Shown here: positions 1 through 9,623 of the stretch, piece by piece
How the letters are laid out: each line of letters starts with the position of its first letter
Numbering within the stretch: position 1 is the stretch's first letter
NCBI RefSeq assembly: GCF_042688385.1
Contig: NZ_JBHUPY010000001.1
Location: 248,001-312,000, forward strand
DNA length: 64,000 nucleotides
Reading direction: 5' to 3'
From: Herpetosiphon sp042688385
GTDB lineage: Bacteria > Chloroflexota > Chloroflexia > Chloroflexales > Herpetosiphonaceae
The notes under the pieces: model-generated
The model's database searches: none
What the model was told of the DNA's origin: nothing
The model's input: only the letters and a program-made list of their open reading frames with translations
Made by a program: the position numbers and the translations under genes

Positions 1-477
1 ATTGAGCATCGGCGCACAACCGATGGCGTGGCCAATTTGGCTGGCACAAAGCCAATTAGCCACAACGAATTGCTCGAATTGCCATGCGATATTCTGGTGC
101 TGGCAGCAGGCCAAAATGACATTAGCGGGGCCAATGCAGGCCGCGTGCAAGCCAAAATTGTGGTTGAGCTGGCTAATGGCCCAATTACGCCAACTGGCGA
201 CTCGATTCTAGCCAACAAAAATATTATGGTTGTGCCCGATATTCTGGCCAACGCAGGCGGGATTGTCGTTTCGTACTTCGAATGGGTCCAAGGCTTGCAA
301 GAGTTTTTCTGGACTGAGCGCGAGGTGCATGGCGAATTATCAACGACCATGGAACGCGCCTTTAACGAGGTCTTTACGGTTGCCCAAGAGCGCTTTGTGC
401 CCTTGCGCACGGCAGCCTACTTGCTCGCCGTTGATCGGGTCGTGCGCGCGATGGCGATGCGTGGGATTTATCCGTAG
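1..477 (+). CDS. Glu/Leu/Phe/Val dehydrogenase, C-terminal part (probable glutamate dehydrogenase)
   Basis: The frame is open from the first base, so the 5' part lies outside the window. About 158 residues are visible. The segment reads like the NAD(P)-binding domain end of glutamate dehydrogenases: a polar stretch on a conserved ANGP, then PDILANAGG, VSYFEWVQ and the terminal LRTAAYLLAVDRV helix, all typical of hexameric GDH. The enzyme family interconverts glutamate and 2-oxoglutarate with ammonia in the cytoplasm. The gene stops with two TAG codons and is followed by a palindromic repeat, so it ends its transcription unit. Leucine or other amino acid dehydrogenases share this domain, but the FEWVQ motif favours glutamate. 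Coenzyme preference cannot be read from this fragment. Confidence 0.9.
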   Translation: MEHRRTTDGVANLAGTKPISHNELLELPCDILVLAAGQNDISGANAGRVQAKIVVELANGPITPTGDSILANKNIMVVPDILANAGGIVVSYFEWVQGLQEFFWTEREVHGELSTTMERAFNEVFTVAQERFVPLRTAAYLLAVDRVVRAMAMRGIYP

Positions 478-519
478 TAGTTGGGGATTGGGGATCTTTC
501 AAGGGTATGCTATAAAGTT

Positions 520-652
520 CCCTCACCCCCCAGCCCCCTCTCCCGTGGCGCGGGCGAGGGGCTTTAACGGTGGTTTTCTCATAATTCGTGAGCATTCTAC
601 TGGTGCTCCCCCTCTCCCGCGTTCAGTAGGAGAGGGGGCTGGGGGGTGAGGG
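520..652. repeat. GC-rich palindromic element, copy 1
   Basis: A left arm starting CCCTCACCCCCCAGCCCC and a right arm ending GGCTGGGGGGTGAGGG are reverse complements, separated by about 60 bases. The same arms occur at 9186-9360, 21728-21860, 28293-28494 and 35372-35498. This copy lacks the outer TGTACTGGT-type ends seen in the others. It fills most of the 285-base gap before scpA and carries no convincing gene. Confidence 0.85.
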
Positions 653-762
653 AATGCCACCAGTTTTCAAGCTACTCAACCATTAGATCTATGTTTTCTG
701 TACTATCATGAGCGATAAGTAATGAATTCATCCTTCATCCCTCATCGCTCATCCTTACAACG

Positions 763-1545
763 ATGCCATTAGCAAGCCACCACCCATATACGTTGCAACT
801 GCCCGAATTTGCTGGCCCGTTGGATCTGCTGTTGCGCTTGATTGAGCGCGAAGAATTGGCGATCACGGCGATTTCGTTGGCGACGGTAGCCGACCAATAT
901 TTGGCTCATGTGCGGGCGATGAGCGACCCCGACCCGCTGACAGTTGCCGATTTTTTGGCTTTGGCAGCCCAATTATTGTTGATTAAATCGCGGGCTTTGT
1001 TGCCCCGCCGCGAGCCGCCGCCAGCCCCACCAGAAGAAGATGTAGCCGAACAATTGGCTCAACGCTTGCGCGAATATCAACAATTTAAGCAAGCTGCAAG
1101 CAAATTGCGCGAATGGGAAAGCGCTGGTTTGCGAGTTTGGGAACGAGTGGCACTACCGCCGCAGCCAGATTTGCCAGCACCTCAGTTGGCAGTGCATAAA
1201 TTGAGCGCCTTAGTCAATGCTTTATCGCGCCGTTTAAGCCTGATTGAGCGCGAAACACCACCAATTCCTATTCCCAAAGCCAAAGTTATTACAATTGCCG
1301 AAATGGCCGAATTGATTGGCGAGCGTTTGCAACGCCAACGCTATGTGGCGTTTGATGATTTGCTGAGCCTTGCAACGACCCGTAGCGAAGTGATTGTTGC
1401 TCTGTGGACTGTTTTGGAGCTTGCCAAGCGCGAAATTATCAATGTTGAACAAGACGAACTGTTCGATTTGATCAATCTCTCGCGCGGCGCATGCTTCGGC
1501 GAACGGTTGACCGAAAGTATGCAGGACGAAGAGCATAGAACATAG
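763..1545 (+). CDS. scpA: Segregation and condensation protein A (ScpA)
   Basis: The 260-residue product matches the kleisin ScpA, which bridges the SMC dimer and ScpB in the bacterial condensin and helps chromosome segregation. The N-terminus (residues about 8-30) has the family hallmark FAGPLDLLLRLIEREEL, followed by the ITAISLATVADQYL helix and the AAQLLLIKSRALLP segment. The C-terminal winged-helix region (about 165-235) contains VIVALWTVLELAKR. Length is usual for the family. No clear Shine-Dalgarno precedes the ATG. scpB and smc are not in the window. The last residues (about MQDEEHRT) and the stop codon are encoded by the CATAGAACATAG intergenic repeat, so the tail is probably not native kleisin sequence. 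Confidence 0.93.
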   Translation: MPLASHHPYTLQLPEFAGPLDLLLRLIEREELAITAISLATVADQYLAHVRAMSDPDPLTVADFLALAAQLLLIKSRALLPRREPPPAPPEEDVAEQLAQRLREYQQFKQAASKLREWESAGLRVWERVALPPQPDLPAPQLAVHKLSALVNALSRRLSLIERETPPIPIPKAKVITIAEMAELIGERLQRQRYVAFDDLLSLATTRSEVIVALWTVLELAKREIINVEQDELFDLINLSRGACFGERLTESMQDEEHRT

Positions 1546-1923
1546 AGCATAGAACATAGATAGAATCGAAGTCAGAAATCAAAAGTCAAAAGTCAAAAGT
1601 CAGAAGTCAAAAATCAAAAGCCAAAAGCCAATAGCCCTTCGTGCAATTCGTGTAATTCGTGGCTAACATGCTCTTCGTGCGCTTTGCGGTTTCATTTTTT
1701 AACGCAGAGGCGCAGAGAAATGAGGATGAAAATCAAAATTCAGAAATCAAAAACCAATAGCCAATAGCCCTTCGTGTCCCTTCGCGTTCTTCGCGGTTAT
1801 TGACACCTGACCCCTCGCAATACCGCCTGCTTGCAAGCATCGTGTATAATAGGCCGCAGTACTTGTTAATGGTTTTTTGAGCCTTGCTGCTGGCTTGCGG
1901 CTTAACTGCATGGGAGGCCAACG
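1546..1923. other. Intergenic region with degenerate short repeats and a possible -10 box
   Basis: No gene is seen. The stretch is made of repeated short phrases: CATAGAACATAG (about 1535-1562), AAAAGTCAGAAGTCAAAA (about 1570-1625), AAAGCCAATAGCC, and TTCGTG/TTCGCG runs (about 1638-1800). The same phrases recur in other gaps. A perfect TATAAT at 1845-1850 could be the -10 box of the SPFH operon, although no good -35 is visible at the usual spacing. A GGGAGG ribosome-binding site is at 1912-1917. Confidence 0.6.
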
Positions 1924-3228
1924 ATGAGCCGGTTATCGCCCTCTGTCCTCGTGATTATCCTGCTGGTAAGCTGTTTATTTATTTATATCGGGCCAGCTCA
2001 ATCGCAAGCAAATCAAGGTCTGGTTGGGATCATTCTGCTCTTGATTGTCCTAATTGGGCTTTTTTTGGCGTTTAGTCGTGGCACGATTGCTCAACGCGAA
2101 TCGGCGCGCAATATGCTAGGCACCTTAACTGGCATTGCGGCAGTTTCGTGTGCTGCCTTGCTTGGCCAACAAGCCTTGAATGGCAATTTGTTGGGGTTGA
2201 TGTGTGCTCCGGTGTTGCTTGCTGGCGTGTATATGGTCTTTTTGGCCTTGACTGCGCGAATTGGCCAACACGTTGAAGAAGGCGAAGTGCTGCTGATTCA
2301 ACGCCGCATGGATCATCAACATATTATTCGCCCGCCTGGCTTGCATTCGCCAATTGTGCCCGCCCTCGAAGTTGGGGTGGCGGTGATGCCAACCTACAAT
2401 ATTCAAACTGACGTTGAAGTTGATATGGTTGATACTGCGTCGCTGCATAAAGTCGATAAAATTATTGTCGATACCCAATCGCGCATTATTCAGCGCTTTC
2501 CCGATGAGGGCGAAAGCATGCCCGTGGAAATGCGTTATGAAGGCTTTTTGAAATTACCCTACAACTATCCCAACCGTGACCATATTTTTAAAGAAATTGC
2601 CGACCGCCGCAATATCGATGTAATGCAAGTGCGCATGAGTGCCGATTTTTGGATCGAAGCGATTCAATCGCAATTGCGCCGCGACGTTGAGGAAGATTTA
2701 CGGGCAATTATCCACGATAACACTTTTTATAACCCCGAGAAACGCAGTTATGGCAAGCTTGGGCCTGCCGATATTTCTGCGCGCCGAGCTGAAATTGCTG
2801 CCCAATTAAAAAATCGCTTGCAAGAAAAAGTGCAGCAATGGGGCATCGAAGTGCTCGATATTGGGATTACCCAAGTTATCTTGAATGCTGATCGAATTAA
2901 GGCCTTTTATCGTACTATTACCGCTGATCTCGAAATTCAGGCCGCCAATCGCTTGGCTGAGCAAGAAATTAAGCGCACGATGGCTTTGGCCGATGCTGAA
3001 GCCTATCAACTCAAGAAATTGGCCGAAACCGAGCTGGAAATTCAACGCCAACGTAACGAAATAGAAAATGCCGCCAGCTTGCAAATGTTGCAAGATTGGA
3101 TGAATACAATTATTGCCGATAATCCAGATATGAAACCTGATGATTTGAAACACTTGCTCACCTTGGCGCTCGATGAGCACGAAAAACGCAAGGTCTACCG
3201 CGAACACAATCTGATTGACCAAGAATAA
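1924..3228 (+). CDS. SPFH/band-7 family membrane protein
   Basis: The 434-residue product has four hydrophobic segments near the N-terminus (about 8-25, 32-50, 65-83 and 90-108). These are followed by an SPFH/band-7 domain (about 115-330) and a charged coiled-coil region (about 330-400, ending RQRNEIENAASLQML). SPFH proteins form oligomeric scaffolds at membranes and often control proteases or membrane microdomains. Four membrane segments instead of one are unusual, and the domain is divergent from textbook prohibitins. The ATG has a GGGAGG site 7 bases upstream. It leads a forward run with a PfkB kinase, a receiver-GGDEF protein and a TPR protein. No NfeD partner is adjacent. The family call is good; the function is unknown. 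Confidence 0.8.
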   Translation: MSRLSPSVLVIILLVSCLFIYIGPAQSQANQGLVGIILLLIVLIGLFLAFSRGTIAQRESARNMLGTLTGIAAVSCAALLGQQALNGNLLGLMCAPVLLAGVYMVFLALTARIGQHVEEGEVLLIQRRMDHQHIIRPPGLHSPIVPALEVGVAVMPTYNIQTDVEVDMVDTASLHKVDKIIVDTQSRIIQRFPDEGESMPVEMRYEGFLKLPYNYPNRDHIFKEIADRRNIDVMQVRMSADFWIEAIQSQLRRDVEEDLRAIIHDNTFYNPEKRSYGKLGPADISARRAEIAAQLKNRLQEKVQQWGIEVLDIGITQVILNADRIKAFYRTITADLEIQAANRLAEQEIKRTMALADAEAYQLKKLAETELEIQRQRNEIENAASLQMLQDWMNTIIADNPDMKPDDLKHLLTLALDEHEKRKVYREHNLIDQE

Positions 3229-3252
3229 TGCTATAACAGGGAGTTGGCTGGC

Positions 3253-4191
3253 ATGCAACATTTTGATACAGATTGGCGCGTGGTAGTTATTGGCGGGGCT
3301 GGGCTGGATATTAAAGGGCGCTTGCTTGAGCCAATGCTCGAAAAAACCTCAAATCCAGGGCGGCTGACGATTAGTGTTGGCGGTGTGGCCCGCAATATTG
3401 CCGAAAACATCGCTCGTTTGGGGGCGCATAGCAGCCTGATTGCCGCTGTGGGCAACGATGAATTTGGGCGCTTGATCATTCAGCAAACTGAAGATGCTGG
3501 GGTCGATACCGATGCCATGATGATTTTGGAAGATCAACATTCGGCGGCTTATTTGGCGCTGCTTGATCGCAATGGCTTGTTGTATACGGCGCTTGACGAT
3601 AGCCACTGTGCTCGCGCCGTTACGCCAGAATATATTCAGGATAATATTCAGCTTTTGCGTTCAGCAGATGCAGTGTTTATTGATGCTAATTTATCGCGTG
3701 CTACCGCCGATGTGATTCTGCAAATCTGTGCCGAGGAAGATATTCCGGTCTGCTTCGAGCCAGTGGCCTATGGCTTGGCGGGCCGCTACCGCGATCGTTT
3801 GCGTGGCATGTATTTGATTACGCCCAACGAGCGTGAAGCCGAGGCCTTAACCGGCTTGCCAGTAACCTCGCCAGCAGAAGCGACCGCTGCGGCCAAAGAG
3901 TTGGTGCGGCTTGGCGTGGAAATTGCGATCATCACCTTGGCTCGCGAAGGCTTAGTCTATGCTACCGTCGATGGCCATGGCCATATTCCGACCTTGGTGC
4001 GCGATTTGGTCGATGCAACTGGAGCAGGCGATGCCTTGGCAGCGGCGGTTTTGTTTGGCCTGATGAACGAATTGCCCTTGGATGAGGCTGTGCGCTTGGG
4101 AGCAAGCGCCGCAGCGCTGACCGTTGCCTCGCCCGATACCGTGCGCCGCGACCTGAGCCTAGAGAGCTTGTACGCCCAGTTGTTAATCTGA
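3253..4191 (+). CDS. PfkB-family carbohydrate/nucleoside kinase, pseudouridine-kinase-like
   Basis: A 312-residue ribokinase-fold kinase. The N-terminal signature (GGVARNIAENIARLG, about residue 36 on) and the C-terminal DATGAGDALAAAVL motif, with its catalytic Asp, show the PfkB family. The first motif resembles pseudouridine kinase (PsuK) more than ribokinase, which would point to C5-modified nucleoside salvage. No pseudouridine glycosidase gene is adjacent, so the substrate is not settled. A TTG nine bases upstream could extend the frame, but the ATG at 3253 sits the right distance from GGGAG and is preferred. The gene follows the SPFH gene by 24 bases and is probably co-transcribed. A weak hairpin (CCTAGC/GCTAGG, 4193-4210) lies just after the stop without a T-run. 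Confidence 0.85.
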   Translation: MQHFDTDWRVVVIGGAGLDIKGRLLEPMLEKTSNPGRLTISVGGVARNIAENIARLGAHSSLIAAVGNDEFGRLIIQQTEDAGVDTDAMMILEDQHSAAYLALLDRNGLLYTALDDSHCARAVTPEYIQDNIQLLRSADAVFIDANLSRATADVILQICAEEDIPVCFEPVAYGLAGRYRDRLRGMYLITPNEREAEALTGLPVTSPAEATAAAKELVRLGVEIAIITLAREGLVYATVDGHGHIPTLVRDLVDATGAGDALAAAVLFGLMNELPLDEAVRLGASAAALTVASPDTVRRDLSLESLYAQLLI

Positions 4192-4228
4192 GCCTAGCGT
4201 TTTTGCTAGGTGCTGCCTTGGGAACAGT

Positions 4229-5467
4229 ATGCCTGAACGTATTCTCGTTGCTGACGATAATGAAGCGCTAAGCCAATTGCTCGAACTTATTTTAGTTGAG
4301 CATGGCTATGAGGTTACTCTGGCCAACGATGGCAGCGACCTGTTAGCCAAGGCCCAACTGCATATTCCCGATTTGATGATCGTTGATATTTTGATGCCCC
4401 GGATCGATGGTTACGAGGCGATTCGCCAATTGCGCAACGATACGCGGCTGGCGCATATTCCGATTATTGTTTTGACGGCGCGCACAGCAATTGAAGATGT
4501 GGTAACGGGCTTTGAATTGGGTGCTGATGATTATATCGTCAAGCCGTTTCAAATGCCCGAATTGCTGGCGCGGGTGCGTGCCCAATTGCTGCGGGCGACG
4601 CGGCGGCCAGTGCTCAATCCACTAACCGGCTTGCCTGGCAATATTTTAATCGAAGAAGAAGTGAACCATCGTTTGCGCCAAGGCCAAGCTTTTGCCCTGT
4701 TATACCTCGATTTGGATAATTTCAAGGCCTATAACGATAGCTATGGCTTTGCCCGTGGCGATTTGGTAATTAAGCTTTTGGCCACTATTTTGAGCGAAAT
4801 CAAGGCCGAACACAACGACGAAGGCTTGTTTATTGGCCATATTGGTGGCGATGATTTTGCAATTATTACGCTTGCAGAGCAGGTTAATGCTCTCTGCGAA
4901 GATGTAATTCGACGCTTTGATCAACGGATTTTAACCTTGTACGACCCAAGTAACAGCAATAAACCGGTGCCAATCCAGACCCTTTCAGTTGGGGTGGTTT
5001 TGCATCGGGGCGATGTGCCACAAAGCTATCACGATCTCAGCCGAATTGCTGCCGAAATGAAACGGGTTGCCAAACAACAAACTGGCAGCGTATATGTGGT
5101 TGATCGGCGCTCAAACGCACAGAGCATTGAGCAAGATCGGCGCAAACGTGGCCCAACCATTGGCTTGCTGGCCCAAGATGCGAGCTTGATTGATATGCTA
5201 AGCGATTTGCTTCAGCAACAATCGTTATTTGTGGTTACCGCCGAAAGCGAGCTGATGCCAGATGCAATCGTGCTTGGCTATCGTGATCGCTTGCCGAAAG
5301 TACCTAAACATTGGCAAGGCTTGCCGCAAATTAGCCTCAAAATTGCTCAATCACACGATGAGCAACGCTTTGCCCAGCTTCAAATTCAGACCAATTTGAA
5401 GCCGACCATTCCTATTCACGAGTATCTTTCGTTGGCTTTGCACTTGGTGCGGCTGGAGGCTCGATGA
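4229..5467 (+). CDS. Response regulator with GGDEF domain
   Basis: A 412-residue two-domain signalling protein. Residues about 4-120 are a receiver domain with the acidic pair in ADDNEAL, the phosphoacceptor Asp in VDILMPRID and the conserved Lys in VKPF. Residues about 128-290 are a GGDEF domain with the PLTGLPGN start, LYLDLDNFKAYND and an active-site GGDDF. GGDDF keeps the catalytic acidic residues, so diguanylate cyclase activity is possible. No RxxD inhibitory site is seen ahead of it. The last 110 residues are not recognised and look like a degenerate second receiver. The gene overlaps the following TPR gene by four bases (ATGA), implying translational coupling. Confidence 0.85.
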   Translation: MPERILVADDNEALSQLLELILVEHGYEVTLANDGSDLLAKAQLHIPDLMIVDILMPRIDGYEAIRQLRNDTRLAHIPIIVLTARTAIEDVVTGFELGADDYIVKPFQMPELLARVRAQLLRATRRPVLNPLTGLPGNILIEEEVNHRLRQGQAFALLYLDLDNFKAYNDSYGFARGDLVIKLLATILSEIKAEHNDEGLFIGHIGGDDFAIITLAEQVNALCEDVIRRFDQRILTLYDPSNSNKPVPIQTLSVGVVLHRGDVPQSYHDLSRIAAEMKRVAKQQTGSVYVVDRRSNAQSIEQDRRKRGPTIGLLAQDASLIDMLSDLLQQQSLFVVTAESELMPDAIVLGYRDRLPKVPKHWQGLPQISLKIAQSHDEQRFAQLQIQTNLKPTIPIHEYLSLALHLVRLEAR

Positions 5468-8400
5468 TCGGATGGATTTTCGTTCTGTTGTTATGCGGGC
5501 TTTTTGCCTATAACCTTTATCGAACTGGCCATGTGCAACGCTTGATTGCAATTCGCCAACGCCGCCAAACGCCGCGGCCTAGTGGTGCTATTGCTCCAAC
5601 ACTGCGTGCCCGCGATTTGCGTACCCAACGTTCTTGGGCGGTGCGCGTTCGTGATGAAGTCCAAGCTCGTGGCAGCATGGGCGTTGTTATTTTCTTCCTG
5701 ATTCTTTTAGTTGCTTTTTTTGTTAGCTTGAATCTGTTGGGCTTTTTTGGCAGCCAGCCAGTTGCAAGCAGTCGGGCGCGCGTGATTCTCTCGCCATTTA
5801 CCAATAATGCTGGCCAGCCCGCCCAAGAAGGTTTTGCTGCCGCCACCACGATGGCCCAAGCGTGGCAGGCGCGTTCAGCCAATTTGCAATTTGCGGTGCT
5901 CAAAACGCCAATTGCTGATGCCCAAAGTGCTTGGAGCTTGCCCGATCGCCCCCAATACGATGTGGTAATTTGGGGTTCAATTGTGGCTGGCGGCGATGCC
6001 AATAGCGCCAGCATCGAGCCGCAATTGCTTTGGACTCCGCGCCAACCTTTGCCGCACGATCGTGCTTTGGGCCTGCGCGAACGCCTGATTTTGCCGCTCG
6101 TTTATAGCTTGGCTGATCAGCCGTTTAATGCCCAAGCTCTGCTTGGCGAAATTTTGGTTGTGCTCGATCTCTATCAAGTTGGCGATTACGATCAAACGGT
6201 GCAAGCGATTAACAGTTTGCTCGATCGCTATGCTGTCGATGGGCCGTTGCGACCTGATTTGCTCTTGGGTATTCGGGGCTCGATTGCCGCCTTGCAAGAG
6301 CAATGGAGCCTTGCCGAAGGCGATTTTCGCCGCGCCTTAGAAACCGCTGATAAAGCAGAATACTGGAATAATCTTGGGGTTACATTGCTTGAGCAAGGCC
6401 GTTTTTCCGAGGCCACTCAAGCCTTCAATAATGCACAAGATCGACTTAAAGGCACCAATAGCGACCTTACCGCGCTGCATCTGAATCGTGGTATTTTGGC
6501 CTTGCGTGGCGTTGATCCAGCAGTAGCGGTCGGCGAATTGGCCTTGGCAGTCAAGCTTAATCCCAACGGCATTAGTAATAAATTGGCCTTGGTTGAGGCC
6601 CAATTGCAGGCCAATCAACTGGCCGAGGCGATCGAAACCATCAACAATCTCAATGGCTATGCTAGCGACGATCCGTTGGTACAATTGATGACCGCGCGGG
6701 TTCAGATGGCTCAATTGGTCAACAATGGTGATCAGCCGTTGTGGGAATTGGAGATTGTGCCGCCTTTAGCGCGCGAAACCTTGACGATTGTGCGCCAACG
6801 GCTCGATGCTGCGGTGATTACGCTTGAAACGATTTCGACCCAACAACGCCAAATTGCTGCCCGCGATGATGCTGCAGGCTTGCCGGAATCGGGGCGAGTG
6901 CACGAAGCTCATTCGCGCCAAGCCTTTGAATTGCTCAACCAAGTGCGCTATTGGCAAGCAGTAGCCATGACCGAAGAAGGCATTTCGGCTTCGGTTGAGC
7001 CAAAAGGCCGTTTGCGTGGCATGTGGGATGGCATGTTTGGCGATGATCCACCACTTGAGCTTGCCCAAGCAGTGATTGATCCACTCGCTAAAACCCAAGA
7101 CCAGAATTATGCAATTTTGATTCAAGCAGGCCGCGTACACCGGATTTTGGGCGAGCCAAAAACTGCCATGGATTATTACACCCAAGCCACGACCTTGAAC
7201 CCCAATCGTCCTGAGGGTTGGTATGGCTTGGCGATTACCCGTTTCAACACCGAAGGCCCAAGCCCGGAGCGCAATCAGGCGGTACGCGATTATTTGCAAA
7301 AAACCTTGGCTGCCGCGCCAAACTTCACGCCAGGCTATATTTTGGCTGCACGCTTGGAAACGCGCGATAAACAATGGGCCGCAGCCTTGCCCTATCTACA
7401 ATGGATTGTGGCCAATCGCCCAGATAATCTTGGGGCACGGATTACGCTTGGTACAACCCAACGCGAGCTTGGAGCCTTGGCAGAGGCCGAAGTCACTTTA
7501 TTGCCCTTGGCCAATGCCAACAACAGCATAGCCTTGGTCGAATTAGGCAAGGTTTACGCCCAAGCTGGCCAAGATCAGGCTGCTGAAGATATTTTCTTGC
7601 GGGCCTTGAATGTTGATGCTGGCAATGCCAGCGCTGCCTACGAAATTGGGCGTTTGCGCCAAAATCGTGGCGATTATGCTGGAGCCGAAAAAGCCTATCA
7701 AGTTGCGACCGAAATCAATACCGGCTATGTTGAAGCGCATTTGGCCTTGGGCCAGCTTTATGCTCGCTATCTCGACCAGCCAGATAATGCGGTCGCTGCC
7801 TATCAGCGGGCGATTGATGCTGGCGGCGAAGATCCGCGCAACTTCGAAGATATGGGCCGCGAATTTTTGGAGATTGGGCGGTATAGCGAGGCCGCCGATG
7901 CCTTGGAGCAATCGGTGCGCTTGAATCCGAATGTGCCTGAATCGCGCCATTATTTGGCCCAAGCTTACCTTGAGCAAGGTCGTTTTGAGGCTGCCCGCGA
8001 GCAAGAACGAGCAGCGATTGCCCGCGATGCTGATGGCGTGTATATCGAGGCTCAGCTTGGCATTGCCGAGAGTTTTCGCCGCGAACGCCGCTTCGACGAG
8101 GCCATTAGCGCCTATAACGAAATTCTGGATAACGATTCGACGATTATTCCTGCCTATATTGGTTTAGGCCGCACTGCCGCCGATCGCGGCGAATGGCAAG
8201 GAGCAATTGGCTACTACAATCAAGCCCTTGCCCGCGAGCCAAATAGCACGAATGCTCATTTTTGGCTTGGCCAAGCCTTGGTTGAGCAAGGATTCTACGA
8301 GCGGGCGCTTGATGAATTTAATCTTGTGCTCGCAACCGACCAGAATAATGTTGAGGCGTTGTTTGGAGCTGGGCGCGCCTATAGCAATATGGCGATTAAT

Positions 8401-8949
8401 AATTATGCCTATGATCCAGATCAAGCTGCCAAATACGATGCTGAAGCGCGGCGCTTGCTTGATCGGGCCTTGAGCTATCGGCCCAACGATGGTCGCGCCT
8501 TATTTGAACGTGGCAAGCTCAACGAGCGCCAAAATCAACTAGCGGCAGCGATTAGCGACTATGGGCGGGCAGCGCAAATTGATACTCAAAATAGCGAAGC
8601 GCTCTATTTGCAAGGCAAACTCTATTTGAGCCAGAACAACCTGCAAGCAGCAGAAGAGGCGCTTGATCAATCAGTGCGGCGCAATCAAAATGACCCAATG
8701 GCCTTATATTGGCTTGGTCGAACCTATCGCGCTCAAAATCGCACCAACGATGCGATTAAGGCCTTTGAGCGAGCATTAGCGGCTAATGGCAATTTCCACG
8801 AAGCTCGCTATTATCAAGGCTTGACCGCCGAAGAATCCAACCAGCTTGATCTGGCGCGTGAGGCCTATAAGCTGATTAGCCAACAAGCCAGCCCCGATGA
8901 TCGTTGGCGCTTGCAAGCAGAGGAACGGCTGCGCGATTTGGGGCAGTAA
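5464..8949 (+). CDS. Large membrane-anchored tetratricopeptide repeat protein
   Basis: The 1161-residue product has one hydrophobic segment at the very N-terminus (about 2-19) and a stronger one at about 74-95, followed by many TPR units. The repeats are recognisable by recurring motifs such as AEYWNNLGVTLLEQGRFSEA, PEGWYGLA, ALYWLGRTYRAQNR and similar 34-residue periods from about residue 235 to the end. TPR arrays act as protein-binding scaffolds. The array is probably held at the membrane; on which side was not determined. The start overlaps the stop of the receiver-GGDEF gene by four bases, so the two are coupled and may work together in signalling. The partner proteins cannot be inferred. 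It is the last gene of the 1924-8949 run. Confidence 0.85.
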   Translation: MIGWIFVLLLCGLFAYNLYRTGHVQRLIAIRQRRQTPRPSGAIAPTLRARDLRTQRSWAVRVRDEVQARGSMGVVIFFLILLVAFFVSLNLLGFFGSQPVASSRARVILSPFTNNAGQPAQEGFAAATTMAQAWQARSANLQFAVLKTPIADAQSAWSLPDRPQYDVVIWGSIVAGGDANSASIEPQLLWTPRQPLPHDRALGLRERLILPLVYSLADQPFNAQALLGEILVVLDLYQVGDYDQTVQAINSLLDRYAVDGPLRPDLLLGIRGSIAALQEQWSLAEGDFRRALETADKAEYWNNLGVTLLEQGRFSEATQAFNNAQDRLKGTNSDLTALHLNRGILALRGVDPAVAVGELALAVKLNPNGISNKLALVEAQLQANQLAEAIETINNLNGYASDDPLVQLMTARVQMAQLVNNGDQPLWELEIVPPLARETLTIVRQRLDAAVITLETISTQQRQIAARDDAAGLPESGRVHEAHSRQAFELLNQVRYWQAVAMTEEGISASVEPKGRLRGMWDGMFGDDPPLELAQAVIDPLAKTQDQNYAILIQAGRVHRILGEPKTAMDYYTQATTLNPNRPEGWYGLAITRFNTEGPSPERNQAVRDYLQKTLAAAPNFTPGYILAARLETRDKQWAAALPYLQWIVANRPDNLGARITLGTTQRELGALAEAEVTLLPLANANNSIALVELGKVYAQAGQDQAAEDIFLRALNVDAGNASAAYEIGRLRQNRGDYAGAEKAYQVATEINTGYVEAHLALGQLYARYLDQPDNAVAAYQRAIDAGGEDPRNFEDMGREFLEIGRYSEAADALEQSVRLNPNVPESRHYLAQAYLEQGRFEAAREQERAAIARDADGVYIEAQLGIAESFRRERRFDEAISAYNEILDNDSTIIPAYIGLGRTAADRGEWQGAIGYYNQALAREPNSTNAHFWLGQALVEQGFYERALDEFNLVLATDQNNVEALFGAGRAYSNMAINNYAYDPDQAAKYDAEARRLLDRALSYRPNDGRALFERGKLNERQNQLAAAISDYGRAAQIDTQNSEALYLQGKLYLSQNNLQAAEEALDQSVRRNQNDPMALYWLGRTYRAQNRTNDAIKAFERALAANGNFHEARYYQGLTAEESNQLDLAREAYKLISQQASPDDRWRLQAEERLRDLGQ

Positions 8950-9623
8950 GACTGGCTATAGGCTATGGGCTATGGGAACCGCTAAGGACGCGAAGAGCGC
9001 GAAGTTTAGATTTTTTGGCCACGAATTGCACGAATTCCACGAATTAGCGTTATTTTGGCCACAGATTTCACAGATTTGGCCGAAAGGCTGTTGGCTGTTG
9101 GCTATGGGAACCGCGAAGGACGCGAAGAGCGCGAAGGGCTATTGGCTATATGTACTGGTAGATTGGATTGGCAATGAAGTGCATGCCCTCACCCCCAGCC
9201 CCTCTCCCACTGAACGCGAGCGAGGGGAGCGCTAATTCCGTGGTTCCCCTCGCCCGTCCCACGGGAGCTTTGCAGGCATGTCCATTGGAACGCTGCCAAG
9301 CCTAATTCTGTGCTTCCCCCTCGCCCGTCGGACGGGAGAGGGGGCTAGGGGGTGAGGGGATCAATTCCATAGTTAACGTAATGAACCAAAGCCAATCGCC
9401 CGTAGCCCATAGCCAAATTCCCTCTGCGCCGCTGTGTTAAAGCCTTTCTTCGTGTCCTTCGTGTTCTTCGTGGTTAAAACAGCTTTTTGATTTCTGCCTT
9501 TTGCCTTTTGATTTTCCCTTCATCCCTCATAATTCATCCTTCATCCTTCTCAAAACTGTGGTATAGTAATAACGCAGTGCGTCATCCTCGATCCGACGCA
9601 AAATCATAGAAGGAGATCCATCA
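8950..9623. other. 674-base intergenic region filled with repeats
   Basis: No gene is supported. From left to right it holds CTATGGGCTATGGG and CGCGAAGGACGCGAAGAGCGCGAA phrases (about 8955-9145), a GC-rich palindromic element (9151-9389), then TTCGTGTCCTTCGTG and pyrimidine-rich phrases (about 9450-9545). A TATAGT at 9562-9567 is a possible -10 box for the acyl-CoA dehydrogenase gene. Confidence 0.6.
9151..9389. repeat. GC-rich palindromic MITE-like element, copy 2
   Basis: The core arms run from 9186 (CCCTCACCCCCAGCCCC) to 9360 (GGGGTGAGGGG). Outside them the left end reads TGTACTGGTAGATTGG and the right end GTTAACGTAATGAACCA, which match the outer ends of copies 3 to 5 and are partly complementary. 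Between the arms are two further CCCCTCGCCCGT blocks, so this copy contains an internal duplication. Confidence 0.75.

Noticed and set aside
230..649. Forward open frame across the end of the dehydrogenase gene and the palindrome
   Set aside because: It overlaps the real gene in another frame and reads into the repeat; the translation is low-complexity.
8897..9235. Forward open frame after the TPR gene (112 codons)
   Set aside because: It starts inside the TPR gene in another frame and consists of repeat phrases and the left arm of a palindromic element.
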